A stretch of 64,000 nt of DNA, from assembly GCA_963802375.1 (NCBI GenBank), contig CAWDIJ010000017.1, positions 1 through 64,000 on the forward strand. Reading direction: 5' to 3'. Positions 16,844-25,104 of the stretch are shown here, piece by piece. A program made the position numbers and the translations under genes. Under the pieces are notes generated by a model. That model was not told the origin of the DNA and made no database searches. It was given only the letters and a program-made list of their open reading frames with translations. Position 1 is the stretch's first letter, and each line of letters opens with the position of its first letter. This DNA comes from JACDAN01 sp963802375 (lineage in GTDB: Bacteria; Actinomycetota; Thermoleophilia; Gaiellales; Gaiellaceae).

Positions 16844-17096
16844 AAAACTCCCTGCAAATCGGCATGTGGTGTCGTCGGTTCAGACGCCAAGCACCCGCAC
16901 TCGCTGGCCCGTGGCGTTCGGCCGCACGCACCTCAGAGACGTGGATCGCCGCAACCGGGGTAGAGGCGGCGAGCGTGGCGCTTTGCCACGGCTTGGCCTC
17001 GACTACGTGTCCTGCTCGCCGTACCGCGTCCCGCTCGCGCGGCTGGGGGCGGCCCAGGCTGCGCTGAAGGAGTGCCGCGTACACTGCCGCCGGCTG

Positions 17097-18056
17097 ATGA
17101 ATCGTGAGCTCGTGCAGGGCGCGCTGCGTGCCGTACTCGGTGGCGTCGCGCTGGTGACTCTGTTCGCCTTCTTTTTCGTCTACCCGGCGCACGACCCCGA
17201 GCCGAACGGCCTCCCGGTCGCCGTCGTCGACGACGGAAGCAGGCAGTCCCAGCGCGTCCTTCGGACGCTCGAAGAGGGTGACGACTTCGACGTCGTCCGC
17301 GTCGCCGACGAGCCCGCCGCACGCGAGGCGGTGCTCGACCGCGAGGCGTATGGGGCAGTGGTTCCAGGTGCTCCGCCGAAGGTCTTGGTGGCGTCGGCGG
17401 CGAGCCTCCAGGCGTCGCTCGTGGTCCTCGGCGTCGCCGCAGCGGCCCTGCCGCGCGCAGAGACCGAGGATCTGCGCGAGCTCGACGACGACGATCCGCG
17501 CAACGTCTCGATCAACCTGACCGGGCTCGCCGTCACGATCACGTCGATTCTCGGGGCGCTGCTCCTCTTCAACTTCGCTCCTGCGCTGCCGGCGGCCTGG
17601 CGAATCGGGTCGCTTGCCGTATTCGCCCTGCTCGGCGGCGCGATGGCGATGCTCGTGATCCAGATGCTCATCGGCGCGCTGCCCGGCTCGTACTTCGCGG
17701 TCGCGGCGGTGACGGCGCTCGCAATCCTCGCCGTCGCCTCGGTGTCCGCCGCGATCATCGGCGCCCTCGGCTTCCCGGGCGTCGGCCTCAGCTTCGTGAT
17801 CTTCCTCATGCTCGGCAACCCCGGCTCCGGAGCGGCGAGCGCGCCGGAGCTGCTTCCCGAGCCGTGGAAGACCGGCGGTCAGCTGCTCCCGCCCGGTGCG
17901 GCGATGACAGGGTTGCGGAACGTCGCCTACTTCGACGGCGCCCACGCCTGGAAGTGGCTGACCGTGCTCGTCGTCTACACGGCGCTTGGGACGGCCGGGT
18001 TGATTCTGCTCGGCCGGCGCCAGGAGCTCAGACAGGCGCCTCCGGCTCCCGCGTGA
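17097..18056 (+). CDS. YhgE/Pip-like (ABC-2 type) membrane protein
   Basis: The 319-residue product has an N-terminal membrane helix (about 10-30), an extracytoplasmic region (about 35-150) with VAVVDDGSRQSQRVLRTLEE, and five C-terminal helices (from about 142, including FAVAAVTALAILAVASVSAA). This is the outline of the YhgE/Pip (phage infection protein)/DUF3533 group related to ABC-2 permeases. The conserved late loop LLPEPWKTGGQLLPPGAAMT sits before the last helix. I start at ATG 17097, where the hydrophobic N-terminus begins; the long upstream open frame covers tRNA fragments. It is the only gene in the 1.7-kb inner segment of the island. Confidence 0.75.
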   Translation: MNRELVQGALRAVLGGVALVTLFAFFFVYPAHDPEPNGLPVAVVDDGSRQSQRVLRTLEEGDDFDVVRVADEPAAREAVLDREAYGAVVPGAPPKVLVASAASLQASLVVLGVAAAALPRAETEDLRELDDDDPRNVSINLTGLAVTITSILGALLLFNFAPALPAAWRIGSLAVFALLGGAMAMLVIQMLIGALPGSYFAVAAVTALAILAVASVSAAIIGALGFPGVGLSFVIFLMLGNPGSGAASAPELLPEPWKTGGQLLPPGAAMTGLRNVAYFDGAHAWKWLTVLVVYTALGTAGLILLGRRQELRQAPPAPA

Positions 18057-18268
18057 CGGGGCGAGGCGTCCGGTCGAGCTCGAACCAGCGCGAGCGCGTC
18101 CGCACGAACGAAACACCGCCGATGTGACGGAAAGAGAACACGATGCGACTCTTCGCGCAGGCGATCTCTCTCGTTCGCCAGCGCTGCGTTGTCCATGAAG
18201 ACAAGACCTCGGGGGCCTACTCGTGGCCCAACGTCGGTTGGACGATCGGCTCAACCGGGACTTTGGAG

Positions 18269-18341
18269 TGGGCCGGGCAGGGATCGAACCTGCGACCTTG
18301 GGATTAAAAGTCCCCTGCTCTACCAACTGAGCTACCGGCCC
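18269..18341 (-). tRNA. tRNA-Lys (TTT)
   Basis: A complete 73-nt cloverleaf: acceptor GGGCCGG/CCGGCCC, D-arm GCTC..GAGC, anticodon stem GGGGA/TCCCA with loop CTTTTAA (anticodon TTT), T-arm GCAGG-TTCGATC-CCTGC, discriminator A. CCA is not encoded. Its 3' half is repeated at 16565 and 6255. Confidence 0.97.
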
Positions 18342-18358
18342 GCAGTGTCAGCGTAGCG

Positions 18359-19261
18359 CTACAGGATTCGGGCTCCGAGCGCGCTCGCCGCCAGCTCGAC
18401 GGCCAGCTTGGCCGTGGCGTTCTCGTGGTCGAGGATCGGGTTGACCTCGACGAGCTCGAGCGAGCTGACGAGGCCGCTCTCGGCAACGAGCTCCATCGCG
18501 AGATGCGCCTCGCGGTACGAGAAGCCGCCGGTGACCGGCGAGCCGACACCTGGCGCGACGACCGGGTCGACGAGGTCGAGATCGACGGAGACATGGACGA
18601 ACGGTGCGCCGGAGACCCGCTCGAGCGCCTCCTTCATGATCGGCTCGACTCCGCGCCGGTCGATGTCGGAAATGGTGTAGACGGCGACCCCGGACTCCTT
18701 GAGCGCCTCCCGCTCGCCGGGATCGACGCTCCGGGCGCCGATCAGGGCTACCCGCTCGGGGTCGAGTGCCGGCAGCGGCCAGCTGTTGCTCTCGAACCCC
18801 ACCCCCGCCAACCCGAGCGCCGCCGCGAGCGGCATGCCGTGGACGGCTCCGCTCGGCGTGGTCTCCGGCGTGTTGAAGTCGGCGTGGGCGTCGAACCAGA
18901 GGACTCCCCCCGGCCCGTGGACGGACGCGAGCCCGCCGAGTGTTCCGATCGCCACCGAGTGGTCGCCGCCCAGGACGAGCGGGGTGAGGCCGCTCTCCGC
19001 GGCAGACCGGACCTGCTCGGCGATCCGCTCGCAGGTCTCGCGGATCTCCGTCAAGAAGCGCGCCTTCTCGTCTCCGGGATCCATCGTCTCGCGGACGCGC
19101 GTGTACACGTTGCCCCGGTCCTCCGACGCGATCCCGAGCTCGACGAGGCGCTCGCCCAGCCCGGCGTAGCGAATCGCCGACGGCCCCATGTCGACCCCGC
19201 GGCGGCCCGCGCCGAGGTCGAGCTCGGCCCCGATGATCGCTACGCGGCGTCTTGTGTCCAC
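18359..19261 (-). CDS. rocF: Arginase
   Basis: The 300-residue enzyme hydrolyses L-arginine to ornithine and urea with a two-manganese centre. All metal motifs are present: GGDHS (98-102), DAHADFN (124-130) and SVDLDLVDP (225-233), plus the substrate loop HGMPLA (141-146) and GGFSYRE (245-251). The length matches bacterial arginases and the Asp-His-Asp pattern favours arginase over agmatinase. It stands alone, with no arginine transporter nearby. The gene ends 18 bp from the tRNA-Lys 5' end on the same strand. A decayed copy of its 5' region lies at 20618-20700. Confidence 0.93.
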   Translation of the reverse strand: MDTRRRVAIIGAELDLGAGRRGVDMGPSAIRYAGLGERLVELGIASEDRGNVYTRVRETMDPGDEKARFLTEIRETCERIAEQVRSAAESGLTPLVLGGDHSVAIGTLGGLASVHGPGGVLWFDAHADFNTPETTPSGAVHGMPLAAALGLAGVGFESNSWPLPALDPERVALIGARSVDPGEREALKESGVAVYTISDIDRRGVEPIMKEALERVSGAPFVHVSVDLDLVDPVVAPGVGSPVTGGFSYREAHLAMELVAESGLVSSLELVEVNPILDHENATAKLAVELAASALGARIL

Positions 19262-19452
19262 GGCGGAGGAGGATACGGGGAGGCTTCGGATTCCTCCCGT
19301 AACCGTGAAGCGTTCACCAGAGTTGGTGCATGACTGCTCGTTGACTTCGCGTGCGGACCTAGTCCATGTGGGTTATTGAAGGTTTGCGTAGGCTGACATA
19401 GGGTCCCGTGGTTGTCCGGGGTTCTCCCGGGCACGGCGAACAGGGAGACGAC

Positions 19453-20526
19453 ATGCGGAGATTGATGTTCGTCGCACTCGCTGCTGCGGCGTTCGCACTA
19501 CCGGCGGCCGCACAGGCGGCTGTGCCCGAGCCCGTCATGACAGGGCTCGACAATCCTCGAGGGCTTGCGTTCGGCCCCGAGGGCGGCCTCTACGTGGCCG
19601 AGGCAGGAAGAGGGGGCTCAGGAGTCTGTGTCCCGCTGCCGGACGGGGCAGGGACGCGTTGCTACGGCGCCACCGGAGCGATTTCCCGTAAATGGCGTGG
19701 TACTCAGGAGCGGATCGCAACGGGACTGCCGTCTCTCGCCGGACAGCCGGCGGGCGACACCGCTGCAGGCCCGCAGCACGTCTCGTTCCAGGGCCGGGGA
19801 GGGCTCTTCGTGACCATCGGGCTCGGTGGCAATCCCGCGAGCCTCACGACGGGCCCTCTCAGTGGGCTCGGTTTCGGCTATCTCATGCATGTTCCGGCTT
19901 CGGGACACGCGAAGCGGCTCGTGGACATTGCCGGTTACGAGCTTTCGGCCAACCCCGACGGCGCGCAAATCGATAGCAATCCCTTCGGCTTGCTCGCACT
20001 GCCGGGCCACCGCGTGGTCGCGGATGCCGGCGGTAACTCGCTTCTCGATGTCGCTGCGAACGGTTCGATCTCGACCCTGGCGACGTTCGCGAAGATCCCC
20101 GGCCCGTTCGGGCTGCGCGACGCGGTCCCGACCGACGTCGTCGTTGGGCCCGACGGGGCCTACTACGTGTCGTCGCTGACGGGCTTCCCGTTCACCGCGG
20201 GAACAGCGAGCGTGTATCGGGTTCTCCCCGGCCAGGCGCCGACGGTGTACGCGACCGGGTTGACCATGGTCACGGATCTTGCGTTCGGCTCCGACGGATC
20301 GCTCTACACGCTCCAGCACGCATCGGCGATCCCGGGCGTCGGGTTCCCGTTCGCGGGACCGGGAGCGATCATGAAGGTGCCACCGGGCGGCGGTGCAGCC
20401 TCGACGCTCGTGGCGGGCGGCCTACCGCGCGCCACCGGCCTTGTCGTCGGACCTGAGGGCGCGCTCTACGTCTCCGTCAACGGAGCCTCTTCGGGCAACG
20501 GCGCGGTCTGGCGGATCGTGCCGTAG
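19453..20526 (+). CDS. ScyD/ScyE family secreted propeller protein
   Basis: The 357-residue protein has a clear signal peptide (MRRLMFVALAAAAFALPAAA) and repeated propeller motifs NPRGLAFGPEGGLYVAEAG, VPTDVVVGPDGAYYVSSLTG, TDLAFGSDGSLYTLQ and TGLVVGPEGALYVSVNG. This pattern belongs to the ScyD/ScyE family, named after scytonemin-cluster genes but widespread in actinobacteria with unknown role. ATG 19453 is chosen because GGGAG precedes it; a longer frame to 19408 lacks a ribosome site. A strong terminator follows at 20538. Confidence 0.88.
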   Translation: MRRLMFVALAAAAFALPAAAQAAVPEPVMTGLDNPRGLAFGPEGGLYVAEAGRGGSGVCVPLPDGAGTRCYGATGAISRKWRGTQERIATGLPSLAGQPAGDTAAGPQHVSFQGRGGLFVTIGLGGNPASLTTGPLSGLGFGYLMHVPASGHAKRLVDIAGYELSANPDGAQIDSNPFGLLALPGHRVVADAGGNSLLDVAANGSISTLATFAKIPGPFGLRDAVPTDVVVGPDGAYYVSSLTGFPFTAGTASVYRVLPGQAPTVYATGLTMVTDLAFGSDGSLYTLQHASAIPGVGFPFAGPGAIMKVPPGGGAASTLVAGGLPRATGLVVGPEGALYVSVNGASSGNGAVWRIVP

Positions 20527-20537
20527 CAAGCACTCCG

Positions 20538-20567
20538 GCGGGCGCCGCGCATCAGCGCGGCGCCCGC
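20538..20567 (+). terminator. Rho-independent-type hairpin after the ScyD-like gene
   Basis: A perfect 13-bp stem (GCGGGCGCCGCGC) with loop ATCA lies 12 bases after the stop codon. There is no T-run, common in high-GC actinobacteria. Confidence 0.75.
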
Positions 20568-20617
20568 TGCCTTGCGCGACGAGGTGCTCTGACGTCCTAG
20601 ACAGCTATCTGGTCTAC

Positions 20618-20700
20618 GAGCGAATCGCCGACGGCCCATGTCGACCTCGACGGGGTCCCCGCCCAGGCCGAGCTCGGCCCCGATGGTCGCAGCGCTGCAT
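20618..20700 (-). pseudogene. Decayed copy of the arginase 5' region
   Basis: AGCGAATCGCCGACGGCC, CATGTCGACC and GAGCTCGGCCCCGATG blocks match the arginase coding sequence at 19168-19247 in the same order and orientation, with a one-base loss and several changes. It corresponds roughly to arginase residues 6-31. It is too short to be functional. Confidence 0.65.
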
Positions 20701-20732
20701 AATCGACGAACGTCGACTGGGGAGGACGATCG

Positions 20733-21155
20733 ATGGCCACGAAGGCTGATTTCACCGAAGACGAGTGGGAGACACTGAGGAAGGGTGTGACGGGCGCCGG
20801 AATGCTCGTTTCGATCGGCGACCGTGACTTCACCGACATGTTCGGGGAGGTCGGGGCGCTGGCGAAGCGCTTGGGCGAGGAGCGCAAGGAGAGCGGGAGC
20901 GAGCTGATGCGCGAGCTCGCCGCGGGCCGGCCGAGCGGGTTCGGCCTGAGTGCCTCGCCCGAGGAGGTCGAGGCGGGGACGCTGGAAGCCTTGCGCTCGG
21001 CAACTTCGATCCTGGCTGCCAAGGCCGCGGACGAGGTAGGCGCCTACCGGGAGCTCGTCTTGGCTGTTGCCGAGTCGGTCGCCGAGGCGAAGGGCGGCGT
21101 CAAGCCGGGCGAGACCGGCGCGATCGACAAGATCAAGGACGCTCTAGGCGGCTGA
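20733..21155 (+). CDS. Hypothetical cytosolic helical protein
   Basis: The 140-residue acidic protein (start MATKADFTEDEWETLRKGVT, ending IDKIKDALGG) is almost wholly alpha-helical by composition, with amphipathic helices such as ELMRELAAG and ATSILAAKAADEVGAYRELV. It has no signal peptide and no Cys. Similar proteins of unknown function occur in high-GC actinobacteria; a TerB-like fold is possible but not supported by a metal motif. ATG 20733 is preceded by GGGGAGGA at good spacing. Confidence 0.75.
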   Translation: MATKADFTEDEWETLRKGVTGAGMLVSIGDRDFTDMFGEVGALAKRLGEERKESGSELMRELAAGRPSGFGLSASPEEVEAGTLEALRSATSILAAKAADEVGAYRELVLAVAESVAEAKGGVKPGETGAIDKIKDALGG

Positions 21156-21370
21156 GCCGCCGCGGCCGCGATCCCCCTGGGGATATGAACCTGCCTGCAT
21201 CGCCTAGAGCATCTCTCGCGGTTTAGTCCTCGCTGAACTCAGCGCGCGGGACGTCAAGCGAACCGATCGGACGCCTGGGCAGTCGCCCATATTCGCGAAT
21301 CGGCCGCCGGGGCAAGCTCACCCGGCGAATCGTCTTCGCCTTGGCCCTGATCCTTCGCCGATAAGGGCAC

Positions 21371-21476
21371 GTGGCGATCCCAACGCCGGGCGCTTGCCAC
21401 GCCTCCCGGCCCTCCGTCGAACCTACGTCAGGCGGCGTCGCTAGTGGCCGGGCAGGTCCTAAACGACCAGCACCAC
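21371..21476 (-). repeat. Dispersed repeat copy D
   Basis: GTGGCGATCC, AACGCCGGGCGCTT, GAACCTACG, GTCAGGCGGCG, GCTAGTGGCCG and GACCAGCACC blocks follow the order of copies A and B. On the minus strand its end reads VVLVV then a stop and DLPG, a decayed form of VLVIEDMPG. It lies directly 3' of the VOC gene at 21491. This copy is outside the tRNA-Lys island. The rest of 21156-21490 shows nothing. Confidence 0.6.
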
Positions 21477-21490
21477 CACCCAAACAAGTG

Positions 21491-21856
21491 TCAGGACGTC
21501 GACCCGCCGACGGAGAGCGGTGTGGGGTGCCGCGGCTCGTACAGTCCGAGCTCGCCGCCGCCCGGCAGCCGGATCGCCGTCATGAGGCCGAACCCCTCAT
21601 CGCTGACGGGCCGGGCGATGTCGGCGCCTTTGGCCTGCAGCTCAGCGACGGTCGTGTGGACGTCGTCGCACATGAGGTAGAGCTCGTGCCGGCCGTCCTC
21701 GTCCGCGGGATGGGCTGCCAGCTCAGCAGGTGGCAGAGCGAAGATCAGCCACCCCTCGCCGGCGTCGGCGAACGGTAGCTCGAGCACGTCTTGGAAGAAC
21801 GCGCGATCCTGCTCCGCATCCGTCGTGAAGATCACTGCATGGACTCCCGTGATCAT
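21491..21856 (-). CDS. VOC-family protein (glyoxalase/bleomycin-resistance fold)
   Basis: The 121-residue single-domain protein begins ITGVHAVIFTTDAEQDRAFF and contains HELYLMCDDVHTTVAELQAK and GELGLYEPRH, the strand-helix pattern of one VOC module pair. Possible metal ligands are His6, His58 or Glu59 and the Glu near residue 106. The partner reaction cannot be told; many small VOC proteins are uncharacterised. ATG 21856 is preceded by AGGGAGG. Confidence 0.85.
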   Translation of the reverse strand: MITGVHAVIFTTDAEQDRAFFQDVLELPFADAGEGWLIFALPPAELAAHPADEDGRHELYLMCDDVHTTVAELQAKGADIARPVSDEGFGLMTAIRLPGGGELGLYEPRHPTPLSVGGSTS

Positions 21857-22196
21857 GTCCGAACCTCCCTCTCAGCTTTAGATTCACCCTTCCGACGAAC
21901 GGGACCCGTCGAGATCGACAGGGTCAAGAGCGAGCGCTCCCTGCGGATGCGATCGACGGTTCAGCCGTCCCCAGCGCGACGGGTATGGACCGGGTGGTCG
22001 ACGAGAATCCGGGGTGTGGTTCAGGCAGCTCGTTCGAGCGCTGCCTGGTAGTCGCCAGCCGGGGCAACTGACGCATAGCAGGTCCATGACCTGATCCACG
22101 AATGTTCGGGGCCAGCACGGTGCCAGATCCCGGTCCGGATCGTCTTCCCCGCCACACCACGTGGCGGGGGGAGGCTGACGTTGACGGAGAGCACCC
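21857..22196. other. Intergenic with one terminator
   Basis: Apart from the hairpin at 22147-22169, this stretch shows only the ribosome site of the VOC gene (AGGGAGG just 5' of 21856 on the minus strand) and short open frames of implausible composition. Confidence 0.4.
22147..22169 (-). terminator. Hairpin after the hydrolase gene
   Basis: CCCCGCCAC and GTGGCGGGG pair perfectly with a five-base loop, 28 bases past the hydrolase stop codon on the minus strand. No T-run. Confidence 0.6.
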
Positions 22197-23096
22197 TCAA
22201 CGGATGCTCTCCACCGGATCGGCAGCCCGCACGCTCATTCGGCCGACGACCTGCTCGGCGTGGAAGCGCTTGATGTGCGTGACGATCTCGTCGAGCGAGT
22301 CCTCGAGGGCGAAATGGCCGCTGTCGAGCATGTGCAGCTCGGCCTCGGGCAGGTCGCGCAGGTAGGCGCGCCCGCCCTCGGGCGTGAAGAAGATGTCGTT
22401 CTCGCCCCACAGGATCAACGTCTTGGGCTTGCGCTCGCGCAGAAAGGTCTGCCACTGGGGATACAGATCGACGTTCGTGCGGTAGTCGTAGAGGAGGTCG
22501 AGCTGGACCTTGCGCGCGCCCGGCCTCTCGAGGAAATGGAGGTCCATGTTCCAGTTGTCGGGGCTGATGTGGTCCAGGTCGCGGTGTCCGTGGGTGTACA
22601 CGAGCTTGACTCCGTCGAGCTCCAGGAACGGCGCGAGCGGCGCCTCCGTCTCGGGGCTGCGGTCGAGCCAAAGGGCGTGGCGGATGCCGTCCCACGCGGC
22701 GGTGAAGCCCTCTTCGTAGGCGTTCGAGTTCTGGATCACCTGCCACTCGAGCCAGTCCGGGTGGCGCCCGACGATGCGGTTGCCTATCGGGCCGCCGTAG
22801 TCCTGGTGGTAGAGCCCGAACGGGTAGAACCCGAGTTCGTCGAGTAGCTCTTCGACGATCTGCGAGAGGCGGTCGAACGTGTACTCGAAGTCCTCCGGCA
22901 TGTCGGTGTTGCCGAAGCCCGGGTAGTCGGGTGAGAGGACGTGGAAGCGATCGGCGAGCGCCGGAATGAGGTTGCGGAACTGGTGAGATGACGCAGGGAA
23001 ACCGCCGAGCAACAGCAGCTTCGGATTCACGGGATCGCCTGCCTCCCGGTAAAAGACATCCAACCCTTCGATCTCGGCTGTCCGGTTGCTGACCAT
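22197..23096 (-). CDS. Alpha/beta hydrolase, epoxide hydrolase/haloalkane dehalogenase type
   Basis: The 299-residue protein has the oxyanion motif GGFPASSH (31-38) and, at the nucleophile elbow, YHQDYGGP with Asp99 where lipases and esterases have Ser. An Asp nucleophile is the mark of epoxide hydrolases and haloalkane dehalogenases. LILWGENDIFF supplies the acid and DSGHFALED the catalytic His. The middle segment (about 140-220) is the cap domain. ATG 23096 follows AAGGGAG; the long upstream frame is antisense to the sigma-factor gene. A palindrome at 23158-23180 lies in the divergent promoter region. Confidence 0.88.
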   Translation of the reverse strand: MVSNRTAEIEGLDVFYREAGDPVNPKLLLLGGFPASSHQFRNLIPALADRFHVLSPDYPGFGNTDMPEDFEYTFDRLSQIVEELLDELGFYPFGLYHQDYGGPIGNRIVGRHPDWLEWQVIQNSNAYEEGFTAAWDGIRHALWLDRSPETEAPLAPFLELDGVKLVYTHGHRDLDHISPDNWNMDLHFLERPGARKVQLDLLYDYRTNVDLYPQWQTFLRERKPKTLILWGENDIFFTPEGGRAYLRDLPEAELHMLDSGHFALEDSLDEIVTHIKRFHAEQVVGRMSVRAADPVESIR

Positions 23097-23157
23097 GCCT
23101 GCTCCCTTCGATGTGGTGGTGTTCGGAGACACAGGGTCTGCATCCGCACGGGCGCAC

Positions 23158-23180
23158 TTCTTACGCCGAGCTCGTAAGAA
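23158..23180. promoter_or_regulatory. Palindromic operator candidate between hydrolase and sigma factor
   Basis: TTCTTACG and CGTAAGAA are separated by seven bases (CCGAGCT), giving a near-symmetric 23-bp site 61 bp from the hydrolase start and 49 bp before the sigma-factor start. The size suits a TetR- or MarR-type dimer, but no such regulator is adjacent. Confidence 0.5.
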
Positions 23181-23229
23181 TCTCTCGAGCAGCGATGCCG
23201 ACAGGGCGTTGTCTAATCTCGTCCTACGG

Positions 23230-23898
23230 GTGGAATCAGATCGAGACCGGAGCGGCACGATCTCGCTTGCGCGAGGGCTCGACGCGGAATCGCGTGCGTG
23301 GGTCGAGGGCCTGCGCGCGCCGGGAATCGAGCGCACTGGAGCGCTCGAACGGCTGCACGACCTGTTGCTCCGAGCTGCGCACGCCGAGGCGCACCGTCGC
23401 CGCCACCTGTACCCGGAGATCGGCGGCGCCGAGCTCGACGACCTCTGCCGCCAAGCCGCTGACGACGCTGTCGTCGCCGTCACGGCGAAGCTCGACGGCT
23501 ACCGCGGCGCCAGCCGCTTCACAACCTGGGCTTACGCGTTCGTCGTCTTCGAGATCTCGGTGAAGCTCCGCAGGCACGCCTGGCGCCAGGGACGGATCCC
23601 GACCGCGGACGACGACGCGACCTGGGATCGCCTCGCCGAGGGTTCGGGTGCCGCCCAGGCGAGGGCAGAGTCCGCGGAGCTCCTGCGCGCACTGCGACGC
23701 GCGGTGGACGAGGAGCTAACGCCCCGGCAGCGCCAAGTCTTCGTTGCCGTCGCGCTGAACGACGTCGAGATTGATGTCGTGGCCGGTCAGCTGCAGTCGA
23801 GCCGCGGCGCGGTGTACAAAGTGCTCCACGACGCGCGCACGAAGCTGCGCCGTCGCCTCGAACATGAAGGTCACCTCGAGCAGGAGGGCGCACGATGA
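23230..23898 (+). CDS. ECF-type RNA polymerase sigma factor
   Basis: The 222-residue protein has region 2 (about residues 40-115: ELDDLCRQAADDAVVAVTAK and GYRGASRFTTWAYAFVVFEI) and region 4 (about 160-215: LTPRQRQVFVAVALNDVEID then VVAGQLQSSRGAVYKVLHDA), where LNDVEI replaces the usual GLSYEEIA. I choose GTG 23230 since an ATG at 23086 would overlap the divergent hydrolase start and run across the palindrome; no start has a strong ribosome site. The following zinc-finger gene overlaps its stop by 4 nt, so the pair is one operon. Confidence 0.85.
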   Translation: MESDRDRSGTISLARGLDAESRAWVEGLRAPGIERTGALERLHDLLLRAAHAEAHRRRHLYPEIGGAELDDLCRQAADDAVVAVTAKLDGYRGASRFTTWAYAFVVFEISVKLRRHAWRQGRIPTADDDATWDRLAEGSGAAQARAESAELLRALRRAVDEELTPRQRQVFVAVALNDVEIDVVAGQLQSSRGAVYKVLHDARTKLRRRLEHEGHLEQEGAR

Positions 23899-24119
23899 GC
23901 GAACACGACCTCGCCTCTCGCCTGCTCGGGAACGCCGGCGAGGACTCGGGCTGCGACGGAGCGCTTGCGCGCCTCGCGGAGTACGTCGAGGACGAGCTGA
24001 CCGGCCACGACATGGCCCGAATCCTTCCGGCCATCACCGAGCACCTGCGTAACTGCCCAGCCTGCGCGGAGGACTACCAAGGTCTGCTCGCGCTCGCCCG
24101 CGAGCGCCGCGGCGTGTAA
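23895..24119 (+). CDS. Zinc-finger anti-sigma-type small protein
   Basis: The 74-residue protein has HLRNCPACAEDY near residue 55, the HxxxCxxC zinc motif of ZAS-type anti-sigma factors, and a helix before it (RLAEYVEDELTGHDMARILP). It lacks a membrane helix, so it would act in the cytosol on the sigma factor encoded just upstream, perhaps with a redox-sensitive zinc site. The start ATG overlaps the sigma stop (ATGA at 23895-23898), which implies coupled translation. Confidence 0.85.
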   Translation: MSEHDLASRLLGNAGEDSGCDGALARLAEYVEDELTGHDMARILPAITEHLRNCPACAEDYQGLLALARERRGV

Positions 24120-24277
24120 TCACACTGGCATGAACCCGCTCGGAACGGGTGGAAAGGCGGCGTTCTTGGGCCGCCGGACGCCGTTGCCGGCGCCGGCGTC
24201 CTAGGCTCGGGCCTGCTCGAGCATCTGGGGGCGTGGGACGGGCCGAGGCCTCACGGCTCGACCGCCAGAGAAAAAGG

Positions 24278-24580
24278 TTACGGCCCCGCGATCTCGTAGT
24301 GGGTGACGAACATCTCCCGTTCGACGAGGAAGCGATCGTGCTCCGGGTAGAACACGGCCTGCTCGACGTCCTCGCCAGCGAAGGCCTTGATCGCGTCCGG
24401 CGACTCCCAGAGGCTCATGGTCAAGAACTCGGTGCGATCGCCGTCGTCACGCCGGAGGATGTAGAAGCCCCGGTTGCCGGGAGTCGCCCGGGAAGCGCGC
24501 CCACCGGTCTCCTCGACGTAATCGAGATAAGCGTCGGCGTCCTCGCGCTTCGTCCAGCCTCGCCAGGTGCGAGCGATCAC
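24278..24580 (-). CDS. Antibiotic-biosynthesis-monooxygenase-like protein
   Basis: The product, about 100 residues, reads IARTWRGWTKREDADAYLDY, then GFYILRRDDGDRTEFLTMSL and EREMFVTHYEIAGP, a dimeric ferredoxin-like fold of the ABM superfamily with its central 'FLTMSLWESPDAIKAFAGED' strand-helix unit. Related members include small haem-degrading or quinone-forming enzymes, but no catalytic residues are certain. The start is unclear: GTG 24580 fits the domain edge best; a frame extends to 24658. Confidence 0.7.
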   Translation of the reverse strand: MIARTWRGWTKREDADAYLDYVEETGGRASRATPGNRGFYILRRDDGDRTEFLTMSLWESPDAIKAFAGEDVEQAVFYPEHDRFLVEREMFVTHYEIAGP

Positions 24581-24843
24581 GGGAGTTTTCAACGCAGTCT
24601 TCCGGCGGCCTATTCCTGCTAGGCCGCCGCTGCAACCCGCTCGTCGGCCTTCCGGCACTCGTCGGCCTCGAGCGGCTCGGGGGTCAGGCGGCGGGCGGCT
24701 CGAGCGTTACGTCGCCGGCGGACTTCGACCCACGCCCCGATTCTTGATCCGTCACCGGTCCGGCACCGTTTCGCAAATACCGCTTGTAACACAGGCACCG
24801 CATGGGTCAACCATGCGGTTTTGGGTCTGCGCGTAACCCGGAA

Positions 24844-24916
24844 TGCCCCCAGCGGGATTCGAACCCGCGCTACAGCCTTGAAAGGGCTGTGACCTGGGCC
24901 GCTAGTCGATGGGGGC
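24844..24916 (-). tRNA. tRNA-Glu (TTC)
   Basis: A 73-nt cloverleaf on the minus strand: acceptor GCCCCCA/TGGGGGC, anticodon stem CAGCC/GGCTG with loop CTTTCAA (anticodon TTC), T-arm GCGGG-TTCGAAT-CCCGC, discriminator A. CCA is not encoded. Confidence 0.96.
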
Positions 24917-25104
24917 CCCGGAAGCAGAGTACTCGGAGTCGGAAACGCTGCGAACCGGATCGCTCCGGCCCGCAACGGCTTCTACGCGCGAGGGCAAGGG
25001 GTGAGCCCGGTTGCGGTACGTAGCCACACGCTCGTGACGAAGTCGTCCCACGCCCAGCGACGGCCCAGTGCGCCGAGGCATGTCTAGGCAGGATGAGAGG
25101 GCCA

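Larger units (their letters stand above)
16248..17096. other. Island junction with tRNA fragments, no clear gene
   Basis: Holds a tRNA 3' end (16310-16340), a tRNA-Lys 3' half (16565-16604), a tRNA-Asp 3' half (16798-16843) and an inverted copy of the CGATTTGCAGGGAG motif (16848-16862). Repeated TGCCCAATAGGTGCCC-like sequence near 16269-16284 (minus strand) resembles integrase arm sites. Two GGGGGAACG-type repeats occur near 16402 and 16467. No protein gene was accepted. Confidence 0.55.

Noticed and set aside
16377..18326. A 649-codon minus-strand frame across the island junction
   Set aside because: It runs through tRNA fragments and antisense to the YhgE-like membrane protein, with Arg/Glu-rich shadow composition.
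21156..21240. Terminator after the helical protein gene at 20733
   Set aside because: Only a short GGCGGCT/AGCCGCC stem overlapping the stop codon is visible, too weak to call.
23097..23483. N-terminal extension of the hydrolase to 428 residues
   Set aside because: The extra part is antisense to the sigma factor gene, Ser/Arg-rich and without domains; ATG 23096 has a good ribosome site.
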